DNA of 64,000 nucleotides from Endoryza sp044226045 (GCA_044226045.1 JBGAHR010000002.1:112693-176692); one strand, 5' to 3'. Counted from the stretch's first letter, positions 17,248 through 26,900 are shown. Numbers and translations are program-made. The notes: generated by a model not told the origin, from the letters alone.

Positions 17248-17476
17248 AGAAAATATTACTTTTTACTTTTTACTTTTTACTTTTTACTTTTTACTTTTTA
17301 CTTTTTACTTTTTACTTTTTACTTTTTACTTTTTACTTTTTACTTACTTTTTACTTTTTTTACTTTTTACTTTTACTTTACTTTTTACTTTTTACTTTTA
17401 CTTTTTACTTTTTATTTTTACTTTTTTTTTTACTTTTTACTTTTTAATTTTGACTTTTGACTTTTGAATTTTCACT
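17248..17476. repeat. 7-nt array (TTTTTAC)n
   Basis: More than twenty TTTTTAC units with occasional 1-2 base changes, turning at about 17440 into TTTTGAC/TTTTGAA words that end at the stop codon of the gene at 17478. The plus-strand open frame through it (LLFTFYFLLFTFY) is a translation of the repeat. Confidence 0.92.
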
Positions 17477-17477
17477 C

Positions 17478-18599
17478 TCAAACCTTCTCCATCAACTTTT
17501 CCGCCAGGCCGAAGCTGAGGGTCATTCCCGCGCCGCCGAGTCCGTTAAATAGATACACACCCGGATCCGGGTTTAGAAACAGGTATGGCTCACCGTTGGT
17601 AAGCTTGGCATAAATTCCATTCCAGGATTCCAGCAGATTCCATTGCGGGAATTGTGCAAATATCTTCAGGTAGTCCACGATCAGGTTGTTGATATCACTC
17701 CGATCGAACGGATCAAGCGTCAGCCCATATTCATGCGAATCCCCAATGGTCAGTTCACCCGCTTCATTCTGAGAAACCATCACATGAATACCCCAATCGA
17801 GATATTCCTTCATTTCCTGCCGGAATCGTTGTTTCAATGCGACAAGAGACGGCGCGGCCTCGAAACTTTTGTAATGCGCCAGCGACAATCCGCCACACAA
17901 TGCCGGACCAATGCGCCAGGAGCCTGGAGCCTGAAGACGCATCATTTGCAGCTTGCACTTGGTAATTGAAAGAGAAGAAAACAGCTCGGGATAAAGGGTT
18001 TCAAAATCTGCACCCGAACACAATACCACCAGGTCTGCCTTGAATGATTCATTCCCGCACCATACCGTGGTGCCGTCTATTCGGGACACCGCTTTGTTGA
18101 AAAGAAATCGGGTCTTATATTTTTCCTGCAGGTAAGCCGGTATGGCCGCGATGGCCTTTTTGGGATTCACAATCACTTCATCGGCGCTGTATAATCCTCC
18201 CATTAATTGTTCTCCAACAACCGCGGGAGATTTTTGAAGTACTTCTTCCCTGCTCAGTAATTGTACAGGGCGTTCTTTGTGATAGGTTTCAAATAGTTCC
18301 TGTAACACTTGCCATTCATCTGCCTGATAGGCCAGGTGAAGACTGCCGGCTTCTTCATGCCAGAAAGCGCCTGCACGACTGATTTCCTGCCAGGCGGCCC
18401 GGCTTCTCAAGGCACTTTCATACAGAAACCCTGATGGTTGCCCGATGGGCCAAACCATTCCGAAGTTACGGATGGAAGCCCCTACGGCCTGCCCGTTTCT
18501 TTCGATGATGGTAACTTCATAACCCTGCTGGGAAAGAGATCTGGCAGATGCCAATCCTACGATGCCGGCGCCGATAACGATGGCTGATTTTTTTGCCAT
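17478..18599 (-). CDS. FAD-dependent oxidoreductase of phosphonate catabolism (TIGR03364-like)
   Basis: 373 residues, a D-amino-acid-oxidase-fold flavoprotein in the cytoplasm. The dinucleotide motif is VIGAGIVGLASARSLSQQGY at residues 7-26, with the ribose-binding acid in VTIIERNG. The C-terminus has GVYLFNGLGGAGMTLSFG, the second FAD contact. Members of this group occur beside phosphonatase genes. Some have been reported to oxidise (N-alkylated) 2-aminoethylphosphonate to phosphonoacetaldehyde. The start overlaps the DUF5690 gene by 43 bases, so translation is probably coupled. It is the last gene of the SusCD-phosphonate operon. Confidence 0.85.
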   Translation of the reverse strand: MAKKSAIVIGAGIVGLASARSLSQQGYEVTIIERNGQAVGASIRNFGMVWPIGQPSGFLYESALRSRAAWQEISRAGAFWHEEAGSLHLAYQADEWQVLQELFETYHKERPVQLLSREEVLQKSPAVVGEQLMGGLYSADEVIVNPKKAIAAIPAYLQEKYKTRFLFNKAVSRIDGTTVWCGNESFKADLVVLCSGADFETLYPELFSSLSITKCKLQMMRLQAPGSWRIGPALCGGLSLAHYKSFEAAPSLVALKQRFRQEMKEYLDWGIHVMVSQNEAGELTIGDSHEYGLTLDPFDRSDINNLIVDYLKIFAQFPQWNLLESWNGIYAKLTNGEPYLFLNPDPGVYLFNGLGGAGMTLSFGLAEKLMEKV

Positions 18600-19867
18600 G
18601 AGCCTTGACTGATTTTATACTTCCGGTTAAAATAGAAAAATGATAGTATCACACCCAACACACCAATGACCGAAAATCCGATCACGGCATTGGAATAGAA
18701 CGAAACCCAGTTCAACTGGAGTTTCAATATTTCCTTACTCAGCACGACAAACATGCTTCCGAAATATCCCCAGGCATCTGCCATATAAATCAGAAATCCT
18801 ACGTTTCCTGCAATTCGGAAGCAGGCAATCATTCGCTCGAAAAAAATACAGTTAAAGGGAATATAACCCATATACAATCCAAGACCCGTCAATTGCATCC
18901 AGGTAGCGCCACTGATCTTTCCGTCGAGAAAAAGAACAGATGAAAGACCCGCGATCAGAAACCCTGCTGCAATAACGATATGGATCAGTTGAAAAGCCCT
19001 GAAATTATTCCGGATTATCACCAGCAGGCTCATCAGGGCCAGCACTATGATGGAAGTGATTGTTTCGGTTCGGGTAAAAACGGAGGGCTTGCTGCCATAC
19101 CCCAGGTCATTCCACATATTGGCCATGAAGTTGTCGCGAATGTCGCGCATAACGGTCAGGAACAGGTAGGTGATCGTGATGATGACAAGCCCCCAGCTAA
19201 AATTCCTCAACAACTTTCTTCTGTCTTCCTTGTTCATGGGTAACCGTTGCGTTCGCTCCCGTATGTCCTGCTCGTCGGGAACGGGTATTTTTTCCAGCAG
19301 ATAGATAAATAGTATCAGCGGAACAACAAACACCAGTCCGGTCATGAAGCCCAACCATTTTTCGGGAATCTCCAGGCTGTCTCTTAACCATACCGCTACA
19401 GATCGGGTAAACCCACCTGCAAAAATGAAACTAACGGCCATGGCACTTCCGATAAAATCGGTTGCTCTTCGTCCTTCTACATAGCTGAATACAATGCCCC
19501 ACATAAATCCCAACATGAAACCATTCAACAATAAACAGATCATTCCAAAAGGCGGCGGCACCAGGGCAAACAGCAACAGGGCCAGCCAGGAAGTGCCTAC
19601 CAGGATCGCACTGGTTTTCCATCTTCCCAGTCGTTTCAGTTCGGAAATAAACTTGATGCCGTAAAATTTGCTTAACATATAACCGATACCCTGGCTGATG
19701 ATCAGCAGGGTTTGGTAAGACACCCCCCAATAATTCAGTCCGGGGAAGGTGGCAACCGTAAATGGCTTTCTGTAGGCGTAGACCGACGCGTAAGTCAGGA
19801 ACGCTACAACAGCAGCATACAAAGCAGTCAGTACCTGTTGCCGGGTAAATGTGGAGGAAGAGGGCAT
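18557..19867 (-). CDS. DUF5690 family MFS-like transporter
   Basis: 436 residues with about twelve membrane helices. The N-terminus YASVYAYRKPFTVATFPG and the loop VMRDIRDNFMANMWNDLG are typical of DUF5690, a Bacteroidota family related to organophosphate/MFS permeases. Its start codon touches the stop of the HAD gene (no gap), and its end overlaps the FAD oxidoreductase gene. In this operon it is the only inner-membrane carrier, so it is the likely importer of the phosphonate or of the product of periplasmic hydrolysis (inference). Confidence 0.85.
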   Translation of the reverse strand: MPSSSTFTRQQVLTALYAAVVAFLTYASVYAYRKPFTVATFPGLNYWGVSYQTLLIISQGIGYMLSKFYGIKFISELKRLGRWKTSAILVGTSWLALLLFALVPPPFGMICLLLNGFMLGFMWGIVFSYVEGRRATDFIGSAMAVSFIFAGGFTRSVAVWLRDSLEIPEKWLGFMTGLVFVVPLILFIYLLEKIPVPDEQDIRERTQRLPMNKEDRRKLLRNFSWGLVIITITYLFLTVMRDIRDNFMANMWNDLGYGSKPSVFTRTETITSIIVLALMSLLVIIRNNFRAFQLIHIVIAAGFLIAGLSSVLFLDGKISGATWMQLTGLGLYMGYIPFNCIFFERMIACFRIAGNVGFLIYMADAWGYFGSMFVVLSKEILKLQLNWVSFYSNAVIGFSVIGVLGVILSFFYFNRKYKISQGSWQKNQPSLSAPAS

Positions 19868-20548
19868 TTATGAAATTAAGGAAGACAATTGAGAAAGGCT
19901 GTCAATGATATGATCGGGATGATAGGCTTCGAGCTGCTCACGGGTGTAGGCGCCAGTGGTAACGCTGATAACAAGCCCACAGCCTGCATTCCTGCCTTCC
20001 TGTACATCCACTTCGGTATCTCCCAGTTTTACAATAGAGGCAGGGTCGCTGATCGATAAGGCCTTCATGATCGTCTTGATCATTGATGGAGAAGGACGTC
20101 CTTCGTCCACTTCATCGCTGGCAATTACATAATCTATTTGCCGGCCTGTTTGCCAGTTCAGTCGGGTAAGGATGGTATCGGTAATTGCCCGGGTAAAACC
20201 GGTATTCAATGCAACCTTGATTCCTTCCTGCCGGAGCTGGCCAAACAATTCCTCTGCAAAAGGAAGCGGTCTGATCTCTGTATCGTTTCTGTAAAACTCA
20301 ATCATTTTGTGAATGAAAGCGTCATGTATCCGGTTGATGGTTTCGTCGTTGATCTCTGCCGGTTTGTACTTTTCCAACAGGATGCGAATGGCATCTTTCT
20401 TACGCCATCCCATCACTTTTTTCACTTCCGCTCTTTCCACTGCAATGCCTGCATCCGCAAACGCGGCAATGAAGGCATCGGCCACATTACCCCTGTCGTT
20501 TACCGTTGTACCGGCCATATCAAAAACCACCAGTTTATATTTGCTCAT
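19868..20548 (-). CDS. Phosphonatase-like HAD hydrolase (TIGR03351-like)
   Basis: 226 residues from the ATG at 20548. An upstream extension of the frame overlaps the HD gene and is not protein-like. The N-terminus KLVVFDMAGTTVNDRG has the nucleophile Asp10 and Ala12 in place of the usual second Asp, the D-x-A form typical of phosphonoacetaldehyde hydrolases. The cap has MGWRK, which aligns with MGLLK of PhnX, so Lys50 sits where PhnX has its Schiff-base lysine; the PhnX cap histidine is Ala here. The expected reaction is phosphonoacetaldehyde to acetaldehyde and phosphate. It is cytoplasmic. Confidence 0.88.
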   Translation of the reverse strand: MSKYKLVVFDMAGTTVNDRGNVADAFIAAFADAGIAVERAEVKKVMGWRKKDAIRILLEKYKPAEINDETINRIHDAFIHKMIEFYRNDTEIRPLPFAEELFGQLRQEGIKVALNTGFTRAITDTILTRLNWQTGRQIDYVIASDEVDEGRPSPSMIKTIMKALSISDPASIVKLGDTEVDVQEGRNAGCGLVISVTTGAYTREQLEAYHPDHIIDSLSQLSSLIS

Positions 20549-20576
20549 AATAAATATTGTGTTTCGCTTCTGAAAA

Positions 20577-21149
20577 TTATTGTTGTTCGAGATGCCTGAT
20601 GATGCGCAATCTGTAAGGTTCGAGATCGCCCACCGGCTGGTTCTCGATCTTGGCTTCCTCATCCCACAGGCGCATCTGTATGATTTGATCAAAAAGAGGA
20701 TCTGATTCAAAAGCCTTCGCTTCTTCGGTTTCCATTCTTCCCCCCTGGAATTCCAGCGTTTTCCTACTGGCTTCCGACAATTGTTCGTAGTAGTCGGGCT
20801 TCTTCCATGTAAGATAACGCTTGGCATCTACATGTGACTCCACGAGGCGGATTAACTTTTCCGAAAATCCGTGATCACGCAGATAGGCTGCGCCCACTGC
20901 TTCGTGATCAATGGTTCCAAATCCGTCCATCTGCGCATGCGTGTCGGCACTTACGCAGATGTGACCGATATCATGCAAGAAAGCAGCGAGTATTACTTCA
21001 TCATCGTACCCCTGTTTCAGCGCCAGTTCTCCCGCCTGGTACATGTGTTCCAGTTGTGTTACTTTTTCTCCGGCATATTCCTGACCGCCATAATCACTGA
21101 ACATGGTTAGGATGCGATCGGCTATCTCGGCGGCTTGTAAATGATTCAT
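20577..21149 (-). CDS. HD-domain phosphonate oxygenase, PhnZ-like (TIGR03276)
   Basis: 190 residues. The motif YAGEKVTQLEHMYQ carries Tyr25, Glu28 and His35; His59-Asp60 lie in FLHDIGH, then His82, His106 and Asp150. These match one for one the tyrosine/glutamate gate and the mixed-valent di-iron ligands of PhnZ. PhnZ cleaves 1-hydroxy-2-aminoethylphosphonate with O2 to glycine and phosphate. No partner hydroxylase (PhnY*) is in this operon, so the hydroxylated substrate must come from elsewhere or be taken up as such. Four bases separate it from the hydrolase gene upstream. Confidence 0.9.
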   Translation of the reverse strand: MNHLQAAEIADRILTMFSDYGGQEYAGEKVTQLEHMYQAGELALKQGYDDEVILAAFLHDIGHICVSADTHAQMDGFGTIDHEAVGAAYLRDHGFSEKLIRLVESHVDAKRYLTWKKPDYYEQLSEASRKTLEFQGGRMETEEAKAFESDPLFDQIIQMRLWDEEAKIENQPVGDLEPYRLRIIRHLEQQ

Positions 21150-21153
21150 GAAA

Positions 21154-22224
21154 TTATTTTAAGGCGGATGGAATAGAATTAGCTACCGGATGATTGGCGG
21201 TAAACCGAAAACCAAGCAACTCGGCAATCGTAGCGGCGATTTGTTTTTGATACAGCTGCCCGTTGGTTTTCACTTCACCGAGTGGCGCGCTGTCGGGACC
21301 CATCACAGCCAGCCAGATCTCATGAGCGTCTTCAATTTTGGAACCGTGGTGTTTCCAGTTTGACTTCACGAGGTCGCCTCTGCCATGATCACAGGTAATC
21401 AGCAAAGTGGTCTTATCCTTATACACAGGATTCGATTGAATATAATTCCACAGATCGCCGATCATCGCATCCTCAGCCGCTGCCGCACCAATGTACTGAT
21501 CATACAGGCCACCATGCGCGTAATCATCGGTTTCATCAAAGGCAATATACAACACCCTCGGCTGATAGCTCTTCAGGTATTCACGGGCTGCCATATAAGT
21601 GATGATATCCGGTCTTACACCAATGGGTCTCGGCGTCAGGAACTGCATATCATTCAGCACTTGCAAGGTGGGATTGGGAAAATCGATTTTTTCTACGTCG
21701 GCATTCACATATACCCCACTCCGCGGTTCATTGAGTATATATGGAAAGGCATCCCAGGTAGTGAAAGCAGCCACTTTCCCCTGGAAACCTTTTTGCTTGT
21801 TGAGAAACTCCAGCACGTTTTCGTTCTTGTTCAGGATCTTGTCATTTGAATTGACAGCCGTATCAGGATAACCAGTGAAGATTTCGTTGTATCCGGGATA
21901 AGAGAACCAATAAGGATTGGCGTTGTCTACCTTGTTTCCATAACGGCGATTGCCATATAGCTGTCCCTTTTCTGCAACAGTCTTCCAAAGAAAAGGAAAC
22001 AGCCTGGCGCGGCTTTCCTGTTCGGTAGCGGCGGCATATTTGCTTTTTAACCCGTCGCGGTCGCGGGTAAACGTGGAATCAGCAGACAGGACAGGATCCA
22101 GTCCTTTAAAAATCTCCTGCCAGCGCATACCGTCAAGCGTAACGATTATTATGTTTTCAGTCTTTCTCTGAGAAGAGGCTGAAAGGGAAATGAGAAGTAA
22201 CGAGTATAAAAGGATTCTTTTCAT
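21154..22224 (-). CDS. Secreted alkaline-phosphatase-superfamily hydrolase
   Basis: 356 residues with a signal peptide ending near SASSQ, so periplasmic or outer-membrane facing. Metal and catalytic residues of the superfamily are visible: Asp31 in VTLDGMRW, a likely nucleophile Ser108 in YWFSYPGYNE, Asp230...His237 in AFDETDDYAH, Asp279-His280 in TCDHGRG and His293 in KHHGSK. The fold covers phosphodiesterases, phosphatases and the C-P hydrolase PhnA. Within this operon a role in freeing phosphonate or phosphate groups from larger molecules outside the cytoplasm is likely. The precise substrate is not decided. Confidence 0.85.
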   Translation of the reverse strand: MKRILLYSLLLISLSASSQRKTENIIIVTLDGMRWQEIFKGLDPVLSADSTFTRDRDGLKSKYAAATEQESRARLFPFLWKTVAEKGQLYGNRRYGNKVDNANPYWFSYPGYNEIFTGYPDTAVNSNDKILNKNENVLEFLNKQKGFQGKVAAFTTWDAFPYILNEPRSGVYVNADVEKIDFPNPTLQVLNDMQFLTPRPIGVRPDIITYMAAREYLKSYQPRVLYIAFDETDDYAHGGLYDQYIGAAAAEDAMIGDLWNYIQSNPVYKDKTTLLITCDHGRGDLVKSNWKHHGSKIEDAHEIWLAVMGPDSAPLGEVKTNGQLYQKQIAATIAELLGFRFTANHPVANSIPSALK

Positions 22225-22235
22225 AAAACAAATTT

Positions 22236-22267
22236 TAAAAAAGGGCGGAACCTGGACAAGTTCCGCC
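22236..22267 (-). terminator. Internal terminator after susD
   Basis: GGCGGAAC at 22244-22251 pairs with GTTCCGCC at 22260-22267 around an 8-base loop. On the minus strand the stem is followed by CTTTTTT. It lies 60-90 bases after the susD stop codon, inside the 99-base gap before the hydrolase gene. It would let susC and susD be transcribed more strongly than the enzymes. Confidence 0.8.
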
Positions 22268-22323
22268 GTTCGATTTAAACTGCTCGATTGCTATTGATTT
22301 GCCCGAGATCGTTGATGAATATT

Positions 22324-23901
22324 CTATTTAACTAACCAAAGTTGTCCGTTGATATCGTCCTGTCCCCCAAACTGGGCATCCAGAGCGGCTTTCAGGTTTT
22401 CGCCATTTCTGTTTGCTTCGTAAGAAGGATAGGTCCAGCGCGAAGGAATCTTTCCGTTGTTACCGATGCCTATACCTACACTGAAGGCAGGTACGCCGGT
22501 ACGACGGAAGTTGTAATAGGCTTCCCAGCCGGAGTTCTGGAAGAAAGCCAGGTATTTTTGTTTAAGAATCTTGGTAAGACCGGCATCACCTGTCTCATAT
22601 TTCACTCCTGCCTGGTTGTAATAGGTGTTGAAGTCAAAATTGAAGCTGGCAGTTGTCCAGTCGCCCAGTGATTTACCAATGGCAAGGTAGTAAGCGGTAT
22701 TGGCGCCATCGTGTATGCCATAAAAGGCCTGTGATGTCTGGATACCCTTTTTATACCAGCTTTCGGCATCGCCGGTGATCCATCCACGATTGATGGCTTC
22801 TGCCATATTGAAGCAAAGTTCAGTATAGCCAACAATAATAAAATCTTCAGCCGTGAAAGTTCTGTAATAGCGATAACGATTGATATGAGATATGCTGTAG
22901 CTCAGTGCCTGGCTCTCCATGATGTCGAGAGATACCCCTGTACCGGGTGCTACAAAGGCCCTGAAATCCGTGGGTGACCAGCTGTTGTCGTTCACCAGTT
23001 TCCAGGCGGGCTCGCAGGTAACGAGTACGCGGGGATCTTTAATATCTGTGCAGCCTTTTACATAGGTTTCTGCCATATTATACCGCAATGCATCGAAACC
23101 AAAACTTACCGGGTTGGTAGAATAGTTATTGATGTTAGCGATATACCGATAGGAGAAATCGTCATCTGCACTGTTGAATATCGGGTTGGCGCTGGCGTTG
23201 CCGATTACTTCAGCGAAACGTTGTTTGATTTTCAAATCAGCATCTGCTTCCTTTTTGCTGAGTGCAATCAATACACGCAGTTTAAAGGTGTTCGCCAGTT
23301 TCCTCCATTTCATGAAATCGCCCTCGTAAAAGAAATCGCCTTTGAGCGTATTGTCGTTGGCAACCCGAAGGGCTTCAAAATCCGCGTTGGCTTCATCAAG
23401 CCATTGAATGATCTGCAGGAAAACCTGTTTCTGCGAATCGTACTTGGGTTGAAGAGATTCCAGTCCTTTGGCCGCTTCACTCATTGGCACATCGCCCATC
23501 AGGGAAGTGAGGTTATAGAAATAGAAAGCTTTCAGGAATTTACCAATTGCGTGATACGGAGTCTTGTCTGAGCCGGATGCCTTCGCAGCTTCTTTTTCCA
23601 TCTGAACAATATTTTTCAGAATGGAGAGGTACACATCGAATGGTCCGCCGTTCCAGTTGTATTGATTATCGCCATAGTATTGATAATTGCGGCAATAAAA
23701 CTGGTTATAACGGGCTACTGCACCCCAGGGTTCCACTCCTCCCAACCCTCCTGACAGACTGTTGAGCAATCTGTTCAGGATCAGGTTTGGCGGAACGGTA
23801 GTGGATATGTTGGGGTTTTTCTGAAGGTCTTCATACTTTTTACTGCAGGCACCCAACAACAGCACGACTGCCAGCAGGAATATGTTTGTGATCTTTTTCA
23901 T
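22324..23901 (-). CDS. SusD/RagB-like outer-membrane lipoprotein
   Basis: 525 residues. A lipoprotein signal ends at LLGACSKK. The body has the helical repeat pattern of the SusD-like_2 group (LSILKNIVQMEKEA, AIGKFLKAFYFYNLTSLMGD, FNMAEAINRGW, YYNFRRTGVPAF). It is the lid-like substrate-binding partner of the SusC protein, starting 20 bases after it. In this locus the partner genes deal with phosphonates, so the ligand is probably a phosphorus compound rather than a glycan (inference). Confidence 0.95.
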   Translation of the reverse strand: MKKITNIFLLAVVLLLGACSKKYEDLQKNPNISTTVPPNLILNRLLNSLSGGLGGVEPWGAVARYNQFYCRNYQYYGDNQYNWNGGPFDVYLSILKNIVQMEKEAAKASGSDKTPYHAIGKFLKAFYFYNLTSLMGDVPMSEAAKGLESLQPKYDSQKQVFLQIIQWLDEANADFEALRVANDNTLKGDFFYEGDFMKWRKLANTFKLRVLIALSKKEADADLKIKQRFAEVIGNASANPIFNSADDDFSYRYIANINNYSTNPVSFGFDALRYNMAETYVKGCTDIKDPRVLVTCEPAWKLVNDNSWSPTDFRAFVAPGTGVSLDIMESQALSYSISHINRYRYYRTFTAEDFIIVGYTELCFNMAEAINRGWITGDAESWYKKGIQTSQAFYGIHDGANTAYYLAIGKSLGDWTTASFNFDFNTYYNQAGVKYETGDAGLTKILKQKYLAFFQNSGWEAYYNFRRTGVPAFSVGIGIGNNGKIPSRWTYPSYEANRNGENLKAALDAQFGGQDDINGQLWLVK

Positions 23902-23921
23902 TTTCTGATCGCTTGTTAAGT

Positions 23922-26900
23922 TTAGAAAGTGAGATTGATGTTCACACCGAATCGACGGGTGGTTGGTGTTTGCAAATCGGAGCCGGCAGCCTGTGTGAAC
24001 TGATCAGGATCCACGTCTTTGTATTTCTTGGGGAAGAAAAGCAACAGGTTCCTTCCTACAAATGATACTTCTGCTTTGCGAATGAAAGATTTGCCGAGAA
24101 CGGAAGCCGGTAATGAATAGGTCAATGTCACTTCACGCAGTTTGGCAAATGTTTTATTGATGATATTCAATTCCTGGATGCCTGCATACCGGCTTGCATA
24201 GTTCTGAACGGAAGTAGACTTTGTATTGGGAGCTACAGTCAGATCTTTGTAGTTGGTGATCTCACCGGTAATAGGATCAAGGATGATGTTGCCTGTAAGG
24301 GTGATGCCTGGTTGAACCAATGAACCTGCACCTACGTCATCGGGTCTGTGTTCACCCCAGAGGCCGGTAGCTGTTTCCAGGTGTCTTCCGCCCTGCAGTG
24401 TTTTCTGGCGAACATAATCATGAAATACACCACCTACTACTCCGTCAAACTGGAAGCTCAGACGAAAATCTTTATAGCTGAAGCTGTTGGTAATACCCCA
24501 TGACCAGTCCGGATCGGCTTCTCCAAAAATTCTTCTGGCGCTGCCCTGTCCGGCATCTCTGAAACGCATCAGCAATCCATCGGATCCATGAACGAGCTGG
24601 CCATCGGGTGTACGGATGAATCCTTCACCATAGATCAGATCAACCGGAGAACCGTCCTTGCTCCATGCATCGGGGTTCGGATGTTTTACCCAGCGACGAT
24701 CGAATGTAGACCAGTTAGCTCCTACATTCCAGGTAAAGTTCTTGGTGCTGATGGCAGTACCTGTTAAAGAGATTTCCCAACCGCGGTTACGATAGCTGCC
24801 ATAGTTGGCAATGATGCTGCTGTATCCGGATGCGGGAGAAATGATGTCTGTACGATTGTACAGCAATTCTGACTTGGAATTGAACCAGGTTACGTTCAGG
24901 CCCAGTCGATTCTTGAAGAAACGGAGGTCGGCGCCGAGCTCAATGGTCTTTTTGTTGTCGGCTTTCAGGGTTGAATCCAGCAGACCGTCGGCATAGCTCG
25001 CTCCGAGTTCGTTGTTGTAAGTACCGCTGTTGCTGATGTTATAACCGATAGAAGTCAGATCATAAATACCCATATTGATCGGGGAATAGTAGTTCTGACC
25101 ATAACCCTGACCGGTACCGAATCCGATATTGGGCTGCGCGATGTTTGCATAGATCTGTGCGCTTCTGCCCTGTGCATAAGAGCCTCTCAATTTCAGGAAA
25201 GTGAGCTGTGATGGCAGATTCAAATAATCCGACAAAACAGTAGAGGCGCCAAAAGAAGGATAGAAATAAGTGTTATTGCCTTTGGGCAAACTGCTGGCTT
25301 TATCCAAACGACCGGTGGCATTCAGTGTCAGGTATTTTCCCAAACCAAAATCAAAGGAATAGTAACCACTGATGAACAGGTTCTCCAAAGCAACGGAGGC
25401 GGCTTTACCCGGACGCAAGGTATTGGCAAGCGTGTACAGTCCTGGTACACTCAGGTAATCGGTTGAAGCGAAACTTCCGTTATAGCGCGCGTTACGCACG
25501 TTTCCTCCCACAAATCCATCCACCGTAAGAAAATTCTGGAAGAATTTGCTGGCGTATTTAACCTGCACTTCGTTATTTGCTTCGAAGAAAGTGCGGCTGT
25601 CTTCGCGATAGTCTCCCAGTCTTTCGTCGCGACCATAGGCACCGGCCGATACCGGCATCTTCTCCTGGCGGAAAATGTTATAAGTAGAAATACCCGGACG
25701 GTACATGAACTCAAAGTCTTTCGCAAACTTCCAGTTCAGGGACACATAACCATATACGTCGTTTTTATAGTGCGGACGCAACCATTCATACACCATGAAC
25801 CAGGGATTGTTGTAACGCTGGTATTCTGCATAAATCTGCTGTGTTCCGATTTTGCCCGGCTGCCAATAATTGCGCATATCATCCATGCTCCAGTCTGCAC
25901 CAGCCCAGATCACCACGTTATAGATCATACTGTTCGGACCATAGTTTACGTCCGGGAAATTGGGAGAGTACTGACGGCTGTAATTGATATCAGCGGTAAC
26001 TTTCAGTTTGCTGCTGAAAGTGTAGCCGGCGCTCAGGTTGAAGTTGGTTGTATTGAGGGCCATATTGGGAACGATGGCCTTCTGATAAGTATGTCCTACC
26101 CCGAAACGCAAATCATACTTTTCCCCACTCGCTGCAACAGCAATGTGGTTGGTGCTGAGGATACCGGTATTCAGGAATTTTTTGAGGTTGTCTTTTCCAC
26201 GAGCGATCCAGGGCGTGGGAATGATATTACCGGTAAACTTGGAACCATCACCGAAGGTGGTTACGTAAGTGTTACCCGGATCCACTTTACCGTCATACTG
26301 AGGGATCAACTGTCCATCGAAGCGGGGACCCCATACATCATAGTCGTTGTCGTTCACACCGCCACCAACACCATCTTTAAAGGCATACTTGCCTCTTGAA
26401 CCCGGGCCGTACTGATCCTGGTAGATCGGGAAAGCCAGGAAGCCTTTATCAAACATGGTGCTTGAGTTGAACTCGATGGAGAATCCGCGTTTGTCTTTGG
26501 TGCCTTTCTTTGTATTGATAACGATCGCTCCATTACGGGCAAGGCTGCCATACAGGGCGGAAGCTGTTTGTCCTTTCAGGAAGGTGTAACTCTCGATGTC
26601 ATCGGGGCTGATATTCCAGGTATCTGTAGTAATAGGAACACCATCCACTACGAACAGCACATTTCCTTCTCCACGGAAATTGATGGAAGGCTGACGCAAC
26701 AGTTCGTTGTTGATGTTCACTACCAGGCCTGCCACTTTACCTTTCAAACTGTTGATGGCATTGGGTTCACGTGCTTTCACCAGCTCCGCAGTCTTCACTT
26801 CCTGGATAGAATAGGTGAGTCTTTTGGATTCCTTTTTAATACCCAGCGCTGTTACCAGCACTTCACTCATCGAACGGGGATCCTGTTCAAGAGAAATTAC

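Noticed and set aside
17242..17460. Plus-strand frame encoding a Phe-Leu-Tyr repeat that looks like membrane helices
   Set aside because: It is a translation of the TTTTTAC heptamers.
20549..20827. 92-residue N-terminal extension of the HAD hydrolase
   Set aside because: It is antisense-like in composition, overlaps the HD oxygenase gene and precedes a normal HAD start.
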